Translations under genes and position numbers: made by a program | Source: MFD01275-c22 sp963705885 | GTDB lineage: Bacteria; Actinomycetota; Actinomycetes; JACCUZ01 | DNA length: 64,000 nucleotides | Assembly (NCBI GenBank): GCA_963705885.1 | Contig: OY970120.1 | Span: 3,100,001-3,164,000, forward strand | Reading direction: 5' to 3' | Part shown: in pieces, positions 34,466 to 42,074 of the stretch | Position numbering within the stretch: the stretch's first letter is position 1 | Layout of the letters: every line of letters starts with the position of its first letter | The notes under the pieces: model-generated | What the model saw: the letters and a program-made list of their open reading frames with translations, nothing else | Told to the model about the DNA's origin: nothing | Database searches by the model: none

Positions 34466-34494
34466 AGGCCCCTCCATGCATGAGATGGAGGGGC
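34466..34494. terminator. Strong hairpin, 11-bp stem
   Basis: GGCCCCTCCAT (34466-34476) and ATGGAGGGGCC (34484-34494) pair perfectly around a 7-nt loop. It lies upstream of the response regulator, so it would end minus-strand transcripts coming from the repeat region or act in the regulator's leader. Confidence 0.65.
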
Positions 34495-34566
34495 CTCGCC
34501 GGTCCTGCGTCGTCGGGTGCTGATCGCTCAGCCACCGCCGGTGCGGAACGACGCGATGTCCGCTTC

Positions 34567-34860
34567 CCGTCCGGTTGCCCGGTCGGTGCGCCTCGTCGCG
34601 CCTCGCGTCGGTGTCCGCCTCCCGTCCGATCGCTCGGCCGGTGCGCTGCCACCTTCGCTGTGCCTCGGGAGCTTCCCGTCCGGTTGCCCGGTCGGTCCGA
34701 CCCGAACCACTGCGACCCGTCCGCTCTCCGTCCGGTCACCCGGTCGGCGCGCCTCGCGCCGCCACGACCCGCCCGCTCTCCGTCCGGTCACCCGGTCGGT
34801 GCGCCTCGCGCCGCTGTGTCTCGCCCGCTCTCCGTCCGGTCACCCGGTCGGTGCGCCTCG
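34567..34860. repeat. Six-unit tandem repeat, 52-55 bp period
   Basis: A 29-bp core recurs at 34567, 34622, 34676, 34728, 34780 and 34832. The consensus starts CCGTCCGGT, continues CACCCGGTCGG and ends TGCGCCTCG. Units 4-6 are nearly identical and spaced exactly 52 bp; units 1-3 are more diverged and spaced 52-55 bp. The stretches between cores also resemble one another. A degenerate seventh copy may lie near 34884. Confidence 0.9.
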
Positions 34861-35134
34861 AGCCACTCTGCCTCGCCCGGTGCCCGTCGATCTCTCGTCG
34901 GCTCGTTGCGTGACACGGACCCTCGGTCACGGCCGGCCGATCGCTCGGTCGTCCATGCCTCGGACCCGGCCACCTGGTCGGGAACCCGCCCGGAGCCGCG
35001 GTCTCCCGCTGCTCCCGACGTCCCGGGGTCTCCCCCGGGCCGGTCCCCGTTCCCGGTGACGTGAGGAGATGTCTAGTCGCCGGATGGCAAGCACCACAAG
35101 GGGTTTCCGGCCGAAGTTTCGAGCAGTTCCGGGG

Positions 35135-35239
35135 TCCACAGCACGGTCCACAGGACCCGGGCGGTTGTCCCCTCCCTGTCCACAGGAAGGGCCGTGCTGT
35201 CCACCGGTCCGTCCACAGCCCGTCTCAACCGTGTCCACG
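35135..35239 (+). other. Cluster of DnaA-box-like TCCACA motifs
   Basis: TCCACA occurs on the plus strand at 35135, 35147, 35179 and 35212, with near-copies TCCACC at 35200 and TCCACG at 35234, all in the same direction within 105 bp. The 35179 copy reads CTGTCCACA, one base from the high-GC DnaA box TTGTCCACA. No dnaA, dnaN, rep or par gene is nearby, so this is not the chromosomal origin itself. Confidence 0.55.
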
Positions 35240-35262
35240 ATGCGGACAGTGATCTCCGCGGG

Positions 35263-35553
35263 TCAGCCGTCGTCGTCGGCGTCGGCGTCGGTGGCGTCGG
35301 CGTCGGTGGCGTAGGGGCAGTGGCGGCAGCCGCGGCCGCAGCAGGTGCCGCGCGCGGCGAGGAAGCCGGCGGTCAGCACGAACAGGCCGGTCACGGGGTC
35401 GAGGTAGCCGGTCTCCCCCCGGTCGAGCGCGGCCGCGTGCGCCGCCAGGGCCTCGGCCCGGCGGGGATGGGCGGGCGGCAGCCGGCTGGGGTGCGGCTCG
35501 GTCAGCGGCCGCGGCGCGAGCGGGCGCGCCCGCGGGCTCGGCTGGTCCGGCAC
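35263..35553 (-). CDS. DUF5522-like cysteine-rich small protein
   Basis: A 96-aa protein with LTEPHPSRLPPAHPRRAEAL, a central GETGYLDPVTGLFVLTAGFL and the cysteine cluster GTCCGRGCRHCPY, matching the DUF5522 family; the four cysteines look like a metal site. An Asp/Ala-rich tail (DADATDADADDDG) is added by a trinucleotide-like repeat in the DNA. The GTG at 35553 is leaderless (TAGGCT 7 nt upstream). Function unknown. Confidence 0.82.
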   Translation of the reverse strand: MPDQPSPRARPLAPRPLTEPHPSRLPPAHPRRAEALAAHAAALDRGETGYLDPVTGLFVLTAGFLAARGTCCGRGCRHCPYATDADATDADADDDG

Positions 35554-35577
35554 GCGGCGCAGCCTAGGCAGCCCCGG
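35554..35577. promoter_or_regulatory. Divergent promoters sharing GCCTAGGC palindrome
   Basis: Minus-strand TAGGCT (35561-35566) lies 7 nt before the GTG at 35553. Plus-strand TAGGCA (35565-35570) lies 7 nt before an ATG at 35578. The two -10 boxes overlap by two bases inside the palindrome GCCTAGGC. The geometry equals that at 15557-15580. The plus ATG opens a 21-codon frame, out of frame with the GH3 gene. Confidence 0.5.
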
Positions 35578-35597
35578 ATGGCACCATGGGTGCCACC

Positions 35598-36884
35598 ATG
35601 CGACGCGGCACCGCCCTCGGGGCACTCCTGCTGGCCGCCGTGACCGTCTCGGGCTGCGGCGCGCTGGGCGACGACGGCGACCCGTCCGGTTCGGCAGCCG
35701 CTCCCGGCCCCTCGACGGCGCCGAGCAGCCCGACCCGGAGCACCGCGACGGAAGCCGCCGTGGACCCGGACGCCCCGACCGGCTGGGGCCCGACCGAGGG
35801 CGAGCTGGCGCAGGCGCGCACCGAGGTCGACGCCATGACCGTGCAGGAGCGGGTCGCAACGGTGCTGATGCCCGGCTTCTGGGGCTACGACGCGCAGGCC
35901 CCGACCTCGGCCGAGGCCGCGCAGAACCAGCTCATGCACCGCCTCGACTCCCCGGCCGAGGTCGCCGCCGCGCGCGGGTTCGGCGGGTTCTTCCTGCGGC
36001 CCGAGGTGATCGACGACGCCGACCAGGTGGCGCGGCTGACCGAGGGCCTGCACGACGCCGGCGACGGCGACGAGGGGCTGCCGCTGCTGCTGTCCATCGA
36101 CCAGGAGGGCGGGGTCGTGCAGCGGCTCCAGGAGGGCGTCGCGCCGGTGCCCGGCGCGGCGACCGTGGGAGCGAGCGGCGATCCCGCGTACGCCCGCAGG
36201 GTCGCCCGCGAGAACGGCCGCACCCTGCGCGCGCTGGGGGTCACGATGGTCCTCGCACCGGTCGCCGACGTGGACCCCGACGGGACCTCGGTGATCGGGT
36301 CGCGCGCCTACTCCCGCGACCCGGAGGCGGCGGCCGAGATGGTCGCGGCGTCGGTCGAGGGATACCTGCGGGCCGGTGTCGTCCCGGCGGTGAAGCACTT
36401 CCCCGGCCTCGGCACCGTGACGGGCGACAGCCACAACTCGCTGCCCGAGCAGCCCAAGTCCGTCAAGGCACTGATGCGCACCGACCTGGTGCCGTTCCGC
36501 GCCGCGATCGAGGCCGGGGCGCCGGTCGTGATGTCCGGCCACGTCTCGGTCGACGCGCTGGAGAGGGGCATGCCGGCCTCGCTGAGCGCGCCCGTCCTCG
36601 AGGGGCTGCTGCGCGACGACCTCGGGTTCGAGGGCGTCATCATCACCGACTCGCAGGGCATGGGCCCGATCCACGGCCGGTTCGGGCCCGCCGAGGGCGC
36701 GGTACGGTCGTTGCTGGCCGGCAACGACCTGGTGCTCAACTCGTTCCGGCCGCAGAAGGCGCGCAAGGCCGTGATCCGCGCGGTCGAGAGCGGCCGCCTT
36801 TCCGAGGAGCGGGTGGCCGAGGCGGCGACGCGGGTGCAGGCGCTGCGCCTCTACCAGCAGCGCATCGCCTCAGCCTCCGGCTGA
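35598..36884 (+). CDS. GH3 beta-N-acetylhexosaminidase-like lipoprotein
   Basis: A 428-aa exported glycoside hydrolase family 3 protein of the NagZ type. A lipoprotein signal (LLLAAVTVSGC, lipidated Cys near residue 18) and a Ser/Thr/Pro linker precede the barrel. SIDQEGG, VKHFPGLGTVTGDSH (K-H and the catalytic D-x-H pair typical of NagZ-like enzymes) and GVIITDSQGM are present. Only the first GH3 domain is seen, as in NagZ. It may recycle or remodel muropeptides or glycans outside the membrane. An ATG at 35586 is an alternative start. Confidence 0.88.
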   Translation: MRRGTALGALLLAAVTVSGCGALGDDGDPSGSAAAPGPSTAPSSPTRSTATEAAVDPDAPTGWGPTEGELAQARTEVDAMTVQERVATVLMPGFWGYDAQAPTSAEAAQNQLMHRLDSPAEVAAARGFGGFFLRPEVIDDADQVARLTEGLHDAGDGDEGLPLLLSIDQEGGVVQRLQEGVAPVPGAATVGASGDPAYARRVARENGRTLRALGVTMVLAPVADVDPDGTSVIGSRAYSRDPEAAAEMVAASVEGYLRAGVVPAVKHFPGLGTVTGDSHNSLPEQPKSVKALMRTDLVPFRAAIEAGAPVVMSGHVSVDALERGMPASLSAPVLEGLLRDDLGFEGVIITDSQGMGPIHGRFGPAEGAVRSLLAGNDLVLNSFRPQKARKAVIRAVESGRLSEERVAEAATRVQALRLYQQRIASASG

Positions 36885-36886
36885 GG
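36868..36886. terminator. Hairpin at the GH3 stop codon
   Basis: CCTCAGCC (36868-36875) and GGCTGAGG (36879-36886) form a perfect 8-bp stem with a 3-nt loop across the GH3 stop codon, between two convergent genes. Confidence 0.45.
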
Positions 36887-36890
36887 AAGG

Positions 36891-37517
36891 TCATGTCACC
36901 CGCGTGAACAGGTAGGCGAAGGGGAACCTCGTGTAGGCGACCCCGCGGCCGAGTCGGTGGATCAGCTCGACCGTCAGCGGCTGCTCCTTCCGCGGGATCA
37001 GGTAGCCGGCGACGTCGCGGTCGACCCGGTAGCGGCCGGACCCGGACAGGACGACGGCGTCGAGGCGGTAGCGGTGGTCGATCGAGGCCATGGCGACGTC
37101 TCCGTGGCTGGGGTTGACCAGCAGTGCTCCACCCACGCGGAGGTACCGCGTGCAGTGCTCGGAGACGAACCCGGCGTACAGGGAGACGAGCAGGTCGACC
37201 GAGCCGTCGGCAAGGTCGAGAGGGTGCGTGTAGCTCCCGTGCACGAACCGGACGCCGGGCGGGTCGGCTCCGGCAGGCCGGTGCGAGTCGATGATCTCGC
37301 GGACACCTGCCGTGTCGGCGAAGAAGCGTGCGGCTCGCGCATCCACGTCGACGTAGGTCACGTCCGGGAACGCGAACGACGCGGCGACGTCGGCGAAGGA
37401 CCCCGGGTAGAGCACCGCCGTGGCGTCGACCGCGTCCGCGACGGCCGCGAACAGACGCTGGCGGTCGCCGGTGTGCTGGTCCTGCTTCGCCCAGAGCGCA
37501 CGGGTGAACGCCTCCAT
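36891..37517 (-). CDS. SAM-methyltransferase-like protein
   Basis: A 208-aa soluble protein with a Rossmann-like pattern: AVLYPGSFADVAASFAFPDVTYVDVD (first strand and acidic turn), GVRFVHGSYTHPLDLADGSVDLLVSLYAG and RYLRVGGALLVN resemble class I methyltransferase strands, though the GxGxG loop is degenerate (YPGSF). Catalysis is therefore uncertain. The ATG at 37517 is leaderless (TAGCAT 6 nt upstream). Confidence 0.7.
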   Translation of the reverse strand: MEAFTRALWAKQDQHTGDRQRLFAAVADAVDATAVLYPGSFADVAASFAFPDVTYVDVDARAARFFADTAGVREIIDSHRPAGADPPGVRFVHGSYTHPLDLADGSVDLLVSLYAGFVSEHCTRYLRVGGALLVNPSHGDVAMASIDHRYRLDAVVLSGSGRYRVDRDVAGYLIPRKEQPLTVELIHRLGRGVAYTRFPFAYLFTRVT

Positions 37518-37523
37518 GCACCG

Positions 37524-37529
37524 ATGCTA
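37524..37529 (-). promoter_or_regulatory. Leaderless -10 box (TAGCAT)
   Basis: TAGCAT on the minus strand, 6 nt before the ATG at 37517. It lies across the end of the neighbouring hydrolase gene. Confidence 0.45.
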
Positions 37530-38351
37530 GGAAGCCCCGGCCTCCGGCGGCAGCACGTCCACCAGCTCGACGTGCTTGGGCGACACACGGTCGCCGCTGG
37601 AGACGCCTCGCAGCCGGCGGACGACCCAGGGCGCGAGGTAGCGGCGTACCCACCGGACGTCGGCCACCACGTCAGACCGGCGCGGTCGCCGGGGCGCGGC
37701 GGACAGCGGCTCGGCCCACCACCCGGGCGGGCCCCCGAGCAGCGCGGGGTCCTCGGTGCCCAGCCGCTCGAGGACGGCGGCGGCGACCCGCACGTGTCCC
37801 TCGGGCGCGAGGTGCAGCCGGTCCTCGTGCCACAGCCGCCGGTCCTGCAGCGCCGGCACCGCGCCCTGGTCGACGAGCAGCGCACCGCGGCGCGCCGCGA
37901 CCTCGCGGACGCCGGCGTTGAACGCGGCGAACCGGTCGGCGAGCCGCTGCGCCGTCCGGCCGGTGCCGCCGGCGCGCTCGATGACGGTGAACAGCACCGT
38001 CTCGACGCCCGCTTCGCGCAGCGAGGTGACGGCCGCGTCGTAGCGGTCGAGCACCGCCGCGACGTCCGTGCGCGGCCGGAGCACGTCGTTCGGCCCGGCG
38101 TGGAAGGTCACGACGTCCGGGCCGAGCTCGAGGGCCACCGGCACCTGCTCGGCGGCGACCTGGTCGAGCAGGCGGCCGCGCACGGCCAGGTTCGCGTAGC
38201 GGATGCCGCCCTCGCGCACCGCCAGCCCCGCCGCGACCCGGTCGGCCCAGCCGAGGTGGCGCCCGCCGGGGCCGAGATCGTCCTCGAGCCCCTCGGTGAA
38301 CGAGTCGCCCGTCGTCACCAGCGTCCGCACCCGCACGACCATCCGCGGCAT
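37527..38351 (-). CDS. SGNH/GDSL hydrolase
   Basis: A 274-aa esterase/lipase-like SGNH hydrolase. Block I with the nucleophile serine is TTGDSFTEGLED, block III is FHAGPNDVLRP, and the catalytic D/H are in DRLHLAPEGHVRVA. No signal peptide, so cytosolic. The ATG at 38351 has GGAGGAGGG immediately upstream. Substrate unknown. Confidence 0.88.
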   Translation of the reverse strand: MPRMVVRVRTLVTTGDSFTEGLEDDLGPGGRHLGWADRVAAGLAVREGGIRYANLAVRGRLLDQVAAEQVPVALELGPDVVTFHAGPNDVLRPRTDVAAVLDRYDAAVTSLREAGVETVLFTVIERAGGTGRTAQRLADRFAAFNAGVREVAARRGALLVDQGAVPALQDRRLWHEDRLHLAPEGHVRVAAAVLERLGTEDPALLGGPPGWWAEPLSAAPRRPRRSDVVADVRWVRRYLAPWVVRRLRGVSSGDRVSPKHVELVDVLPPEAGAS

Positions 38352-38366
38352 CCCTCCTCCGGTGCG

Positions 38367-38372
38367 TATCGT
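38367..38372 (+). promoter_or_regulatory. Leaderless -10 box (TATCGT)
   Basis: TATCGT followed by 7 nt and the GTG at 38380. The complementary strand reads GATACG, a possible -10 for the divergent hydrolase gene. Confidence 0.5.
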
Positions 38373-38379
38373 GCCCGAC

Positions 38380-38907
38380 GTGGCGATCGAGCCGGACGGC
38401 AAGGACTGGACGTGGGTGCTGCAGCGGCCCTGCCCGGAGTGCGGGCTCGCCGCCCACGAGGTGGCGGGCAGCGACGTCGCGGGGCGCATCCGGGACGCCG
38501 CGGCGGCGTTCGCGCAGCGGCTGACCGAGCCCGGTGCGACGGACCGGCAGGACGAGAGCACGTGGTCGCCGCTGGAGTACGCGTGCCACGTGCGCGACGT
38601 GTGCCGCGTCTTCGACGGGCGGCTCGTCACGATGCTGGAGCAGGCCGACCCGCTGTTCGACAACTGGGACCAGGACGCGACCGCGCTCGCCGAGCGGTAC
38701 GGCGAGCAGGACCCCGCGGTCGTACGGGAGGAGCTCGTCACCGAGGCCGACGCGCTGGCCGGCCGCTTCGACGGGGTCGGCGACGACCAGTGGCAGCGGC
38801 CCGGCCGGCGCAGCAACGGCTCGGTGTTCACGGTCGAGACCCTCGGGCAGTACCTCGTGCACGACCTCGTCCACCACGTGCACGACGTGTCGAGCAGCCG
38901 CCGATGA
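38380..38907 (+). CDS. DinB/maleylpyruvate isomerase-like metal-binding protein
   Basis: A 175-aa DinB-superfamily protein, a four-helix bundle with a metal site, common in actinobacteria (TIGR03083/mycothiol-dependent type). It starts IEPDGKDWTWVLQRPCPECG (a CPxCG pair) and has WSPLEYACHVRDVCRVFDGRL (first His) and YLVHDLVHHVHDV (last His residues). Thiol-dependent transferase or isomerase activity is possible. Leaderless GTG start. Overlaps the metal transporter by ATGA. Confidence 0.82.
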   Translation: MAIEPDGKDWTWVLQRPCPECGLAAHEVAGSDVAGRIRDAAAAFAQRLTEPGATDRQDESTWSPLEYACHVRDVCRVFDGRLVTMLEQADPLFDNWDQDATALAERYGEQDPAVVREELVTEADALAGRFDGVGDDQWQRPGRRSNGSVFTVETLGQYLVHDLVHHVHDVSSSRR

Positions 38908-39974
38908 CCCACCACGACCACGAGGGTCACGACCACCCTGCGCACGGCGCGGACGAGCACGCCCACGAGGGTCACGACGACGACCACGACCACGCCGGCC
39001 CCGGCGGGCTGGTCGGGCGGCTCAAGCACCTCGCCACCCCGCACAGCCACGACGCGGCCGTCGCGATGGACAGCGAGCTCGAGTCGAGCCGCCGCGGGAT
39101 GCGCGCGCTGCTGCTGTCCTTCCTCGCGCTCATGGTCACCGCGCTGCTGCAGCTGGTCGTCTACACGTTCAGCGGGTCGGTGGCGCTGCTCGTCGACACG
39201 TTCCACAACTTCGCCGACGCGCTGACCGCGCTGCCGATCGCGGTGGCGTTCACCCTCGGCCGCCGCGCCGCGACCCGCCGCTACACCTACGGCTACGGCC
39301 GGGCCGAGGACCTGGCCGGGATCGTCGTCGTGGTGTTCATCGCCGGTTCGGCGGTCTTCGCGGCCTACGAGGCGATCCGCCGGCTCGCCGACCCCCGCGA
39401 GCTCGACAACCTCGGCATCCTCGCGGCCGCCGGTGTCATCGGGTTCCTCGGCAACGAGGCGGTGGCGCGCTATCGCATCACGGTGGGCCGGCAGATCGGC
39501 TCGGCCGCGCTGGTGGCCGACGGCTTGCACGCGCGCACCGACGGCTTCACCTCGCTCGGGGTGGTGCTGAGCGCCGCCGGTGTCGCGCTCGGCTTCGACG
39601 CGGCCGACCCGGTCATCGGGCTGCTCATCACGGTGGCGATCCTCGCGGTGCTGCGCGACGCGGCGCGCGACGTCTACCGGCGGCTGATGGACGCCGTCGA
39701 CCCCGAGCTCGTCGACACGGTGGAGGAGACGGCGAGGGGCACCGACGGCGTGCTCGACGTGGGCGACGTCCGGCTGCGCTGGATCGGGCACACGCTGCGC
39801 GCCGAGCTCGAGATCGTCGTCGACGCCGGCCTCAGCCTCGCGGACGCGCACCGCATCGCGGAGTCGGCCGAGCACCGCCTCCTGCACGACGTACCCCGCC
39901 TGCACGCCGCGCTCGTGCACGCCGACCCGCAGGGCCACGCGCACGACCTGACGGGCCACCATCGCGAGACGTGA
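38904..39974 (+). CDS. Cation diffusion facilitator (metal efflux)
   Basis: A 356-aa CDF transporter exporting Zn2+ or similar ions by proton exchange. The first 40 residues are very rich in His and Asp (THHDHEGHDHPAHG...), a metal-binding tail. Six membrane segments follow; the transport-site motifs are FHNFADAL (TM2) and DGLHARTDG (TM5). A cytosolic C-terminal domain follows with LHAALVHADP and another His cluster at the end. It overlaps the DinB-like gene. CzcD-like function is likely; ion not certain. Confidence 0.93.
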   Translation: MTHHDHEGHDHPAHGADEHAHEGHDDDHDHAGPGGLVGRLKHLATPHSHDAAVAMDSELESSRRGMRALLLSFLALMVTALLQLVVYTFSGSVALLVDTFHNFADALTALPIAVAFTLGRRAATRRYTYGYGRAEDLAGIVVVVFIAGSAVFAAYEAIRRLADPRELDNLGILAAAGVIGFLGNEAVARYRITVGRQIGSAALVADGLHARTDGFTSLGVVLSAAGVALGFDAADPVIGLLITVAILAVLRDAARDVYRRLMDAVDPELVDTVEETARGTDGVLDVGDVRLRWIGHTLRAELEIVVDAGLSLADAHRIAESAEHRLLHDVPRLHAALVHADPQGHAHDLTGHHRET

Positions 39975-40000
39975 GCCGCCGCGTCTGGCACTCTCGGGGG

Positions 40001-40435
40001 ATGCTGATCACCAACCACGTCCTGAGCGGCGCGGTGATCGGCGCGACGGCGCCCGACTCGCTCAGCGCCTTCGTCCGCGGGTTCGCGTCGCACTTCGCGC
40101 TCGACGCCCTGCCGCACTTCGGGGTCGACGACGAGCACATGCTCAAGGTCGCGGTGCCCGACGGCCTCGTGGGGCTCGCGACGATCTACGCGGTCGCGCG
40201 CGCGACGCCCCCGCGTCACCGGCTGCCCGTGCTCGCCGGGATCTTCGGCGCGTGCCTGCCCGACGTCGACAAGCCGGCGAACCTGTTCTTCGGCCGGTCA
40301 CCGTTCCCCCGGTGGTTCGACCGGGTGCACCTCTCGATCCAGCCCGAGGCGTCGCACCGGATGCCGATCGAGCTCGCGGCCGCCGCGGCGTCCTGCGCCG
40401 CGTTGGCGGTCCTTGTGGCCACCCGCCGCCGCTAG
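40001..40435 (+). CDS. Small membrane protein, unknown function
   Basis: A 144-aa protein with hydrophobic segments at the N-terminus (LSGAVIGATAPDSLSAFVRG), middle and C-terminus (ELAAAAASCAALAVLVATRR) and conserved-looking polar motifs SHFALDALPHF and ACLPDVDKP. The H/D pattern resembles membrane-bound metal-dependent hydrolases of the YdjM type, but the match is weak. The ATG at 40001 follows a CGGGGG stretch. Confidence 0.7.
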   Translation: MLITNHVLSGAVIGATAPDSLSAFVRGFASHFALDALPHFGVDDEHMLKVAVPDGLVGLATIYAVARATPPRHRLPVLAGIFGACLPDVDKPANLFFGRSPFPRWFDRVHLSIQPEASHRMPIELAAAAASCAALAVLVATRRR

Positions 40436-40470
40436 CCGACCCTCCTCCCCTCGCCGGCGATCATGCCCAT

Positions 40471-40570
40471 CCCTCCCACCGCCGGTGATCATGCACGAGT
40501 GGTTGTGGCCGTGGGTTGCTGCAGGTCAGCGCCCCCTCCCACCGCCGGTGATCATGCACGAGTGGTTGTG
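40471..40570. repeat. 37-bp direct repeats with GATCATGCACGA core
   Basis: An identical 37-nt sequence occurs at 40471-40507 and 40534-40570 (period 63). It starts CCCTCCCACCGCCGG, continues TGATCATGCACG and ends AGTGGTTGTG. A partial, diverged copy lies at about 40446-40467. The repeats fill much of the 223-bp gap upstream of the DUF222 gene and contain no reading frame of interest. Confidence 0.88.
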
Positions 40571-40585
40571 CGCGAGGCTGCGAAC

Positions 40586-40602
40586 CCGTTGTCCACAAAC
40601 GG
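40586..40602. promoter_or_regulatory. Perfect DnaA-box sequence in a small hairpin
   Basis: TTGTCCACA (40589-40597) matches the high-GC DnaA box exactly. It is flanked by CCGTT and AACGG, which pair as a 5-bp stem. It lies 60 bp before the DUF222 start. Confidence 0.45.
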
Positions 40603-40646
40603 TTTCTCGTACGTCGATGAGGGGCGGTTGTGTCCGACCCCGCGGC

Positions 40647-40652
40647 TAGGTT
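40647..40652 (+). promoter_or_regulatory. Leaderless -10 box (TAGGTT)
   Basis: TAGGTT followed by 6 nt and the ATG at 40659 of the DUF222 gene. Confidence 0.5.
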
Positions 40653-40658
40653 CTCGTC

Positions 40659-41972
40659 ATGGACCACCGATGGGGCACCACCAACGCCGCGCACCCGGCG
40701 CTGGACGAGGTGTCCGCCGCCGTGGACCGGCTGGTCGAGGACCTGGCCGCCGGTGGGGTGCGGGACATCTCCCACGCCGAGCTGTCACAGCTGGTGGCCC
40801 AGCTGCGCGGGGAGCAGGCCCGGCTCGAGGCGGTGGCGCTGGCCGCGGTGGGGGAGGTCGACGCGCGCGGCAGCCACGCGCACGAGGGGGCGCTCACGAC
40901 CGGCGCGTGGCTGCGGATGCGCACGCGGGTCACCGCGGGCGAGGCCACCGCCACCGTGCGGACGGCGCGGGTGCTGCGGGCCGGCGTGCTGCCCGAGACC
41001 GCGCGGGCGCTGGCTCAGGGCGCGATCACCCCGCGGCACGCGCAGGTCATCGCCGCCGGCGTCGCCCACGCCCCGCCCGGCGCGGCGGGGCTCATCGAGC
41101 CGCACGCGGTGGCCGCGGCGCGGGAGGCCGACGTGGGCGCGGTCGCGGGGGTGCTGCGCCAGTTCCAGCACGCCCTGGACGCCGAGCGGGCCGAGGAGGC
41201 GGCGCTGCGCCGCTACGAGCGCCGGGGCTTCACCATCGTGGCGACCCTGGACGGGTCGATGGCGATCAGCGGGACCGCGGACGAGGAGTCCGGCGCGGTG
41301 ATCGCGACCGCGGTCGACGCCGCCTCACCCCTGGTGGCCGGGGACACCCGCAGCGCCGCCCAGCGCCGTCTGGACGGGCTGCGCGAGCTGTGCGCCCGGT
41401 TCCTCGCCTCCCCCGACACGCCCCGACAGGGCGGCGGGCGCCCGCACGTCATCGTCACCACCGACCGGGCCACCCTGCGCGGCACCCCGCCCCCCGTCGA
41501 GTCCCCGTCCCCCGGCGAGACCCTGTCGCCGGGGGCGATGCTGTCCTGGGTCGGGCACGTCACCGGCTCCACCGCCCGGCGCATCGCGTGTGACGCCGCC
41601 GTGACCACCGTCACGATCGGGCCCGACGGGGAGGTCACCGACACCCGCACCGACCGGCGGTTCTTCACCGCCGCCCAGCGCCGCGCCATGATCGCCCGCG
41701 ACGGCGACCGCTGCTTCTGGCCCTGGTGCGACCGCCCCGTCGCCTGGTCCCACGGCCACCACCTCGACTCCTGGGCCCACGGCGGGCCCACCACCGTCGC
41801 CAACGGCGTCCTCCCCTGCGAGGGCCACCACGTCATGACCCACGAAGGCCACTGGACCCCGACCCGCCTCCCCGACGGCCGCTACCAGGTCCGCCACCCC
41901 GACGGGCGCACCATCGGACCCGAACCCCACCCACCCGGACACAACCGCCCCCCACCACACCGCCGCGAGTGA
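40659..41972 (+). CDS. DUF222 / HNH endonuclease-domain protein (13E12 family)
   Basis: A 437-aa protein of the 13E12-repeat family, often multicopy in actinobacteria. DUF222 fills roughly residues 15-300 (LRGEQARLEAVALAAVGEVD; ITPRHAQVIAAGV). The C-terminal HNH domain has paired cysteines (GDRCFWPWCDRP), the histidines WSHGHHLDSWAHGG and CEGHHVMTHEG. The 3' half is strikingly C-rich on the sense strand and ends in a Pro/His/Arg tail. Function is unproven; nuclease activity and mobility have been suggested for the family. Confidence 0.92.
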   Translation: MDHRWGTTNAAHPALDEVSAAVDRLVEDLAAGGVRDISHAELSQLVAQLRGEQARLEAVALAAVGEVDARGSHAHEGALTTGAWLRMRTRVTAGEATATVRTARVLRAGVLPETARALAQGAITPRHAQVIAAGVAHAPPGAAGLIEPHAVAAAREADVGAVAGVLRQFQHALDAERAEEAALRRYERRGFTIVATLDGSMAISGTADEESGAVIATAVDAASPLVAGDTRSAAQRRLDGLRELCARFLASPDTPRQGGGRPHVIVTTDRATLRGTPPPVESPSPGETLSPGAMLSWVGHVTGSTARRIACDAAVTTVTIGPDGEVTDTRTDRRFFTAAQRRAMIARDGDRCFWPWCDRPVAWSHGHHLDSWAHGGPTTVANGVLPCEGHHVMTHEGHWTPTRLPDGRYQVRHPDGRTIGPEPHPPGHNRPPPHRRE

Positions 41973-42074
41973 CGGGCACGGCAAACGGGGTCAGAGCACA
42001 TCGAGGTTGCCCAGGCGGTTCGGCCCCTGATGCGCGGCACGTGGCGATCGGCACTCACGCGCGATCTTCGTGGC

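Larger units (their letters stand above)
34364..35262. other. Gene-free stretch of about 900 bp with repeats and boxes
   Basis: No frame here has the base pattern of a gene; the open frames present are low-complexity and follow a repeat whose 52-bp period is not a multiple of three. The stretch contains, in order, a strong 11-bp hairpin (34466-34494), six tandem repeats (34567-34860) and a cluster of TCCACA motifs (35135-35239). On the minus strand a short in-frame end, DIASFRTGGG, stops at 34528 just before the hairpin, which may be the remnant of a decayed gene. Confidence 0.6.

Noticed and set aside
34567..34860. CRISPR array
   Set aside because: The repeats have 22-26 bp spacers, but the spacers resemble each other, the repeats are degenerate, and no cas gene is near.
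34411..35064. Protein-coding gene through the repeat region
   Set aside because: The frame is Pro/Ser/Arg low-complexity, the 52-bp repeat period moves through all three frames, and no ribosome site or homology is evident.
35135..35239. Chromosomal origin oriC
   Set aside because: Boxes resemble DnaA sites, but dnaA, dnaN, gyrB, recF and rpmH are absent and there is no clear AT-rich unwinding region.
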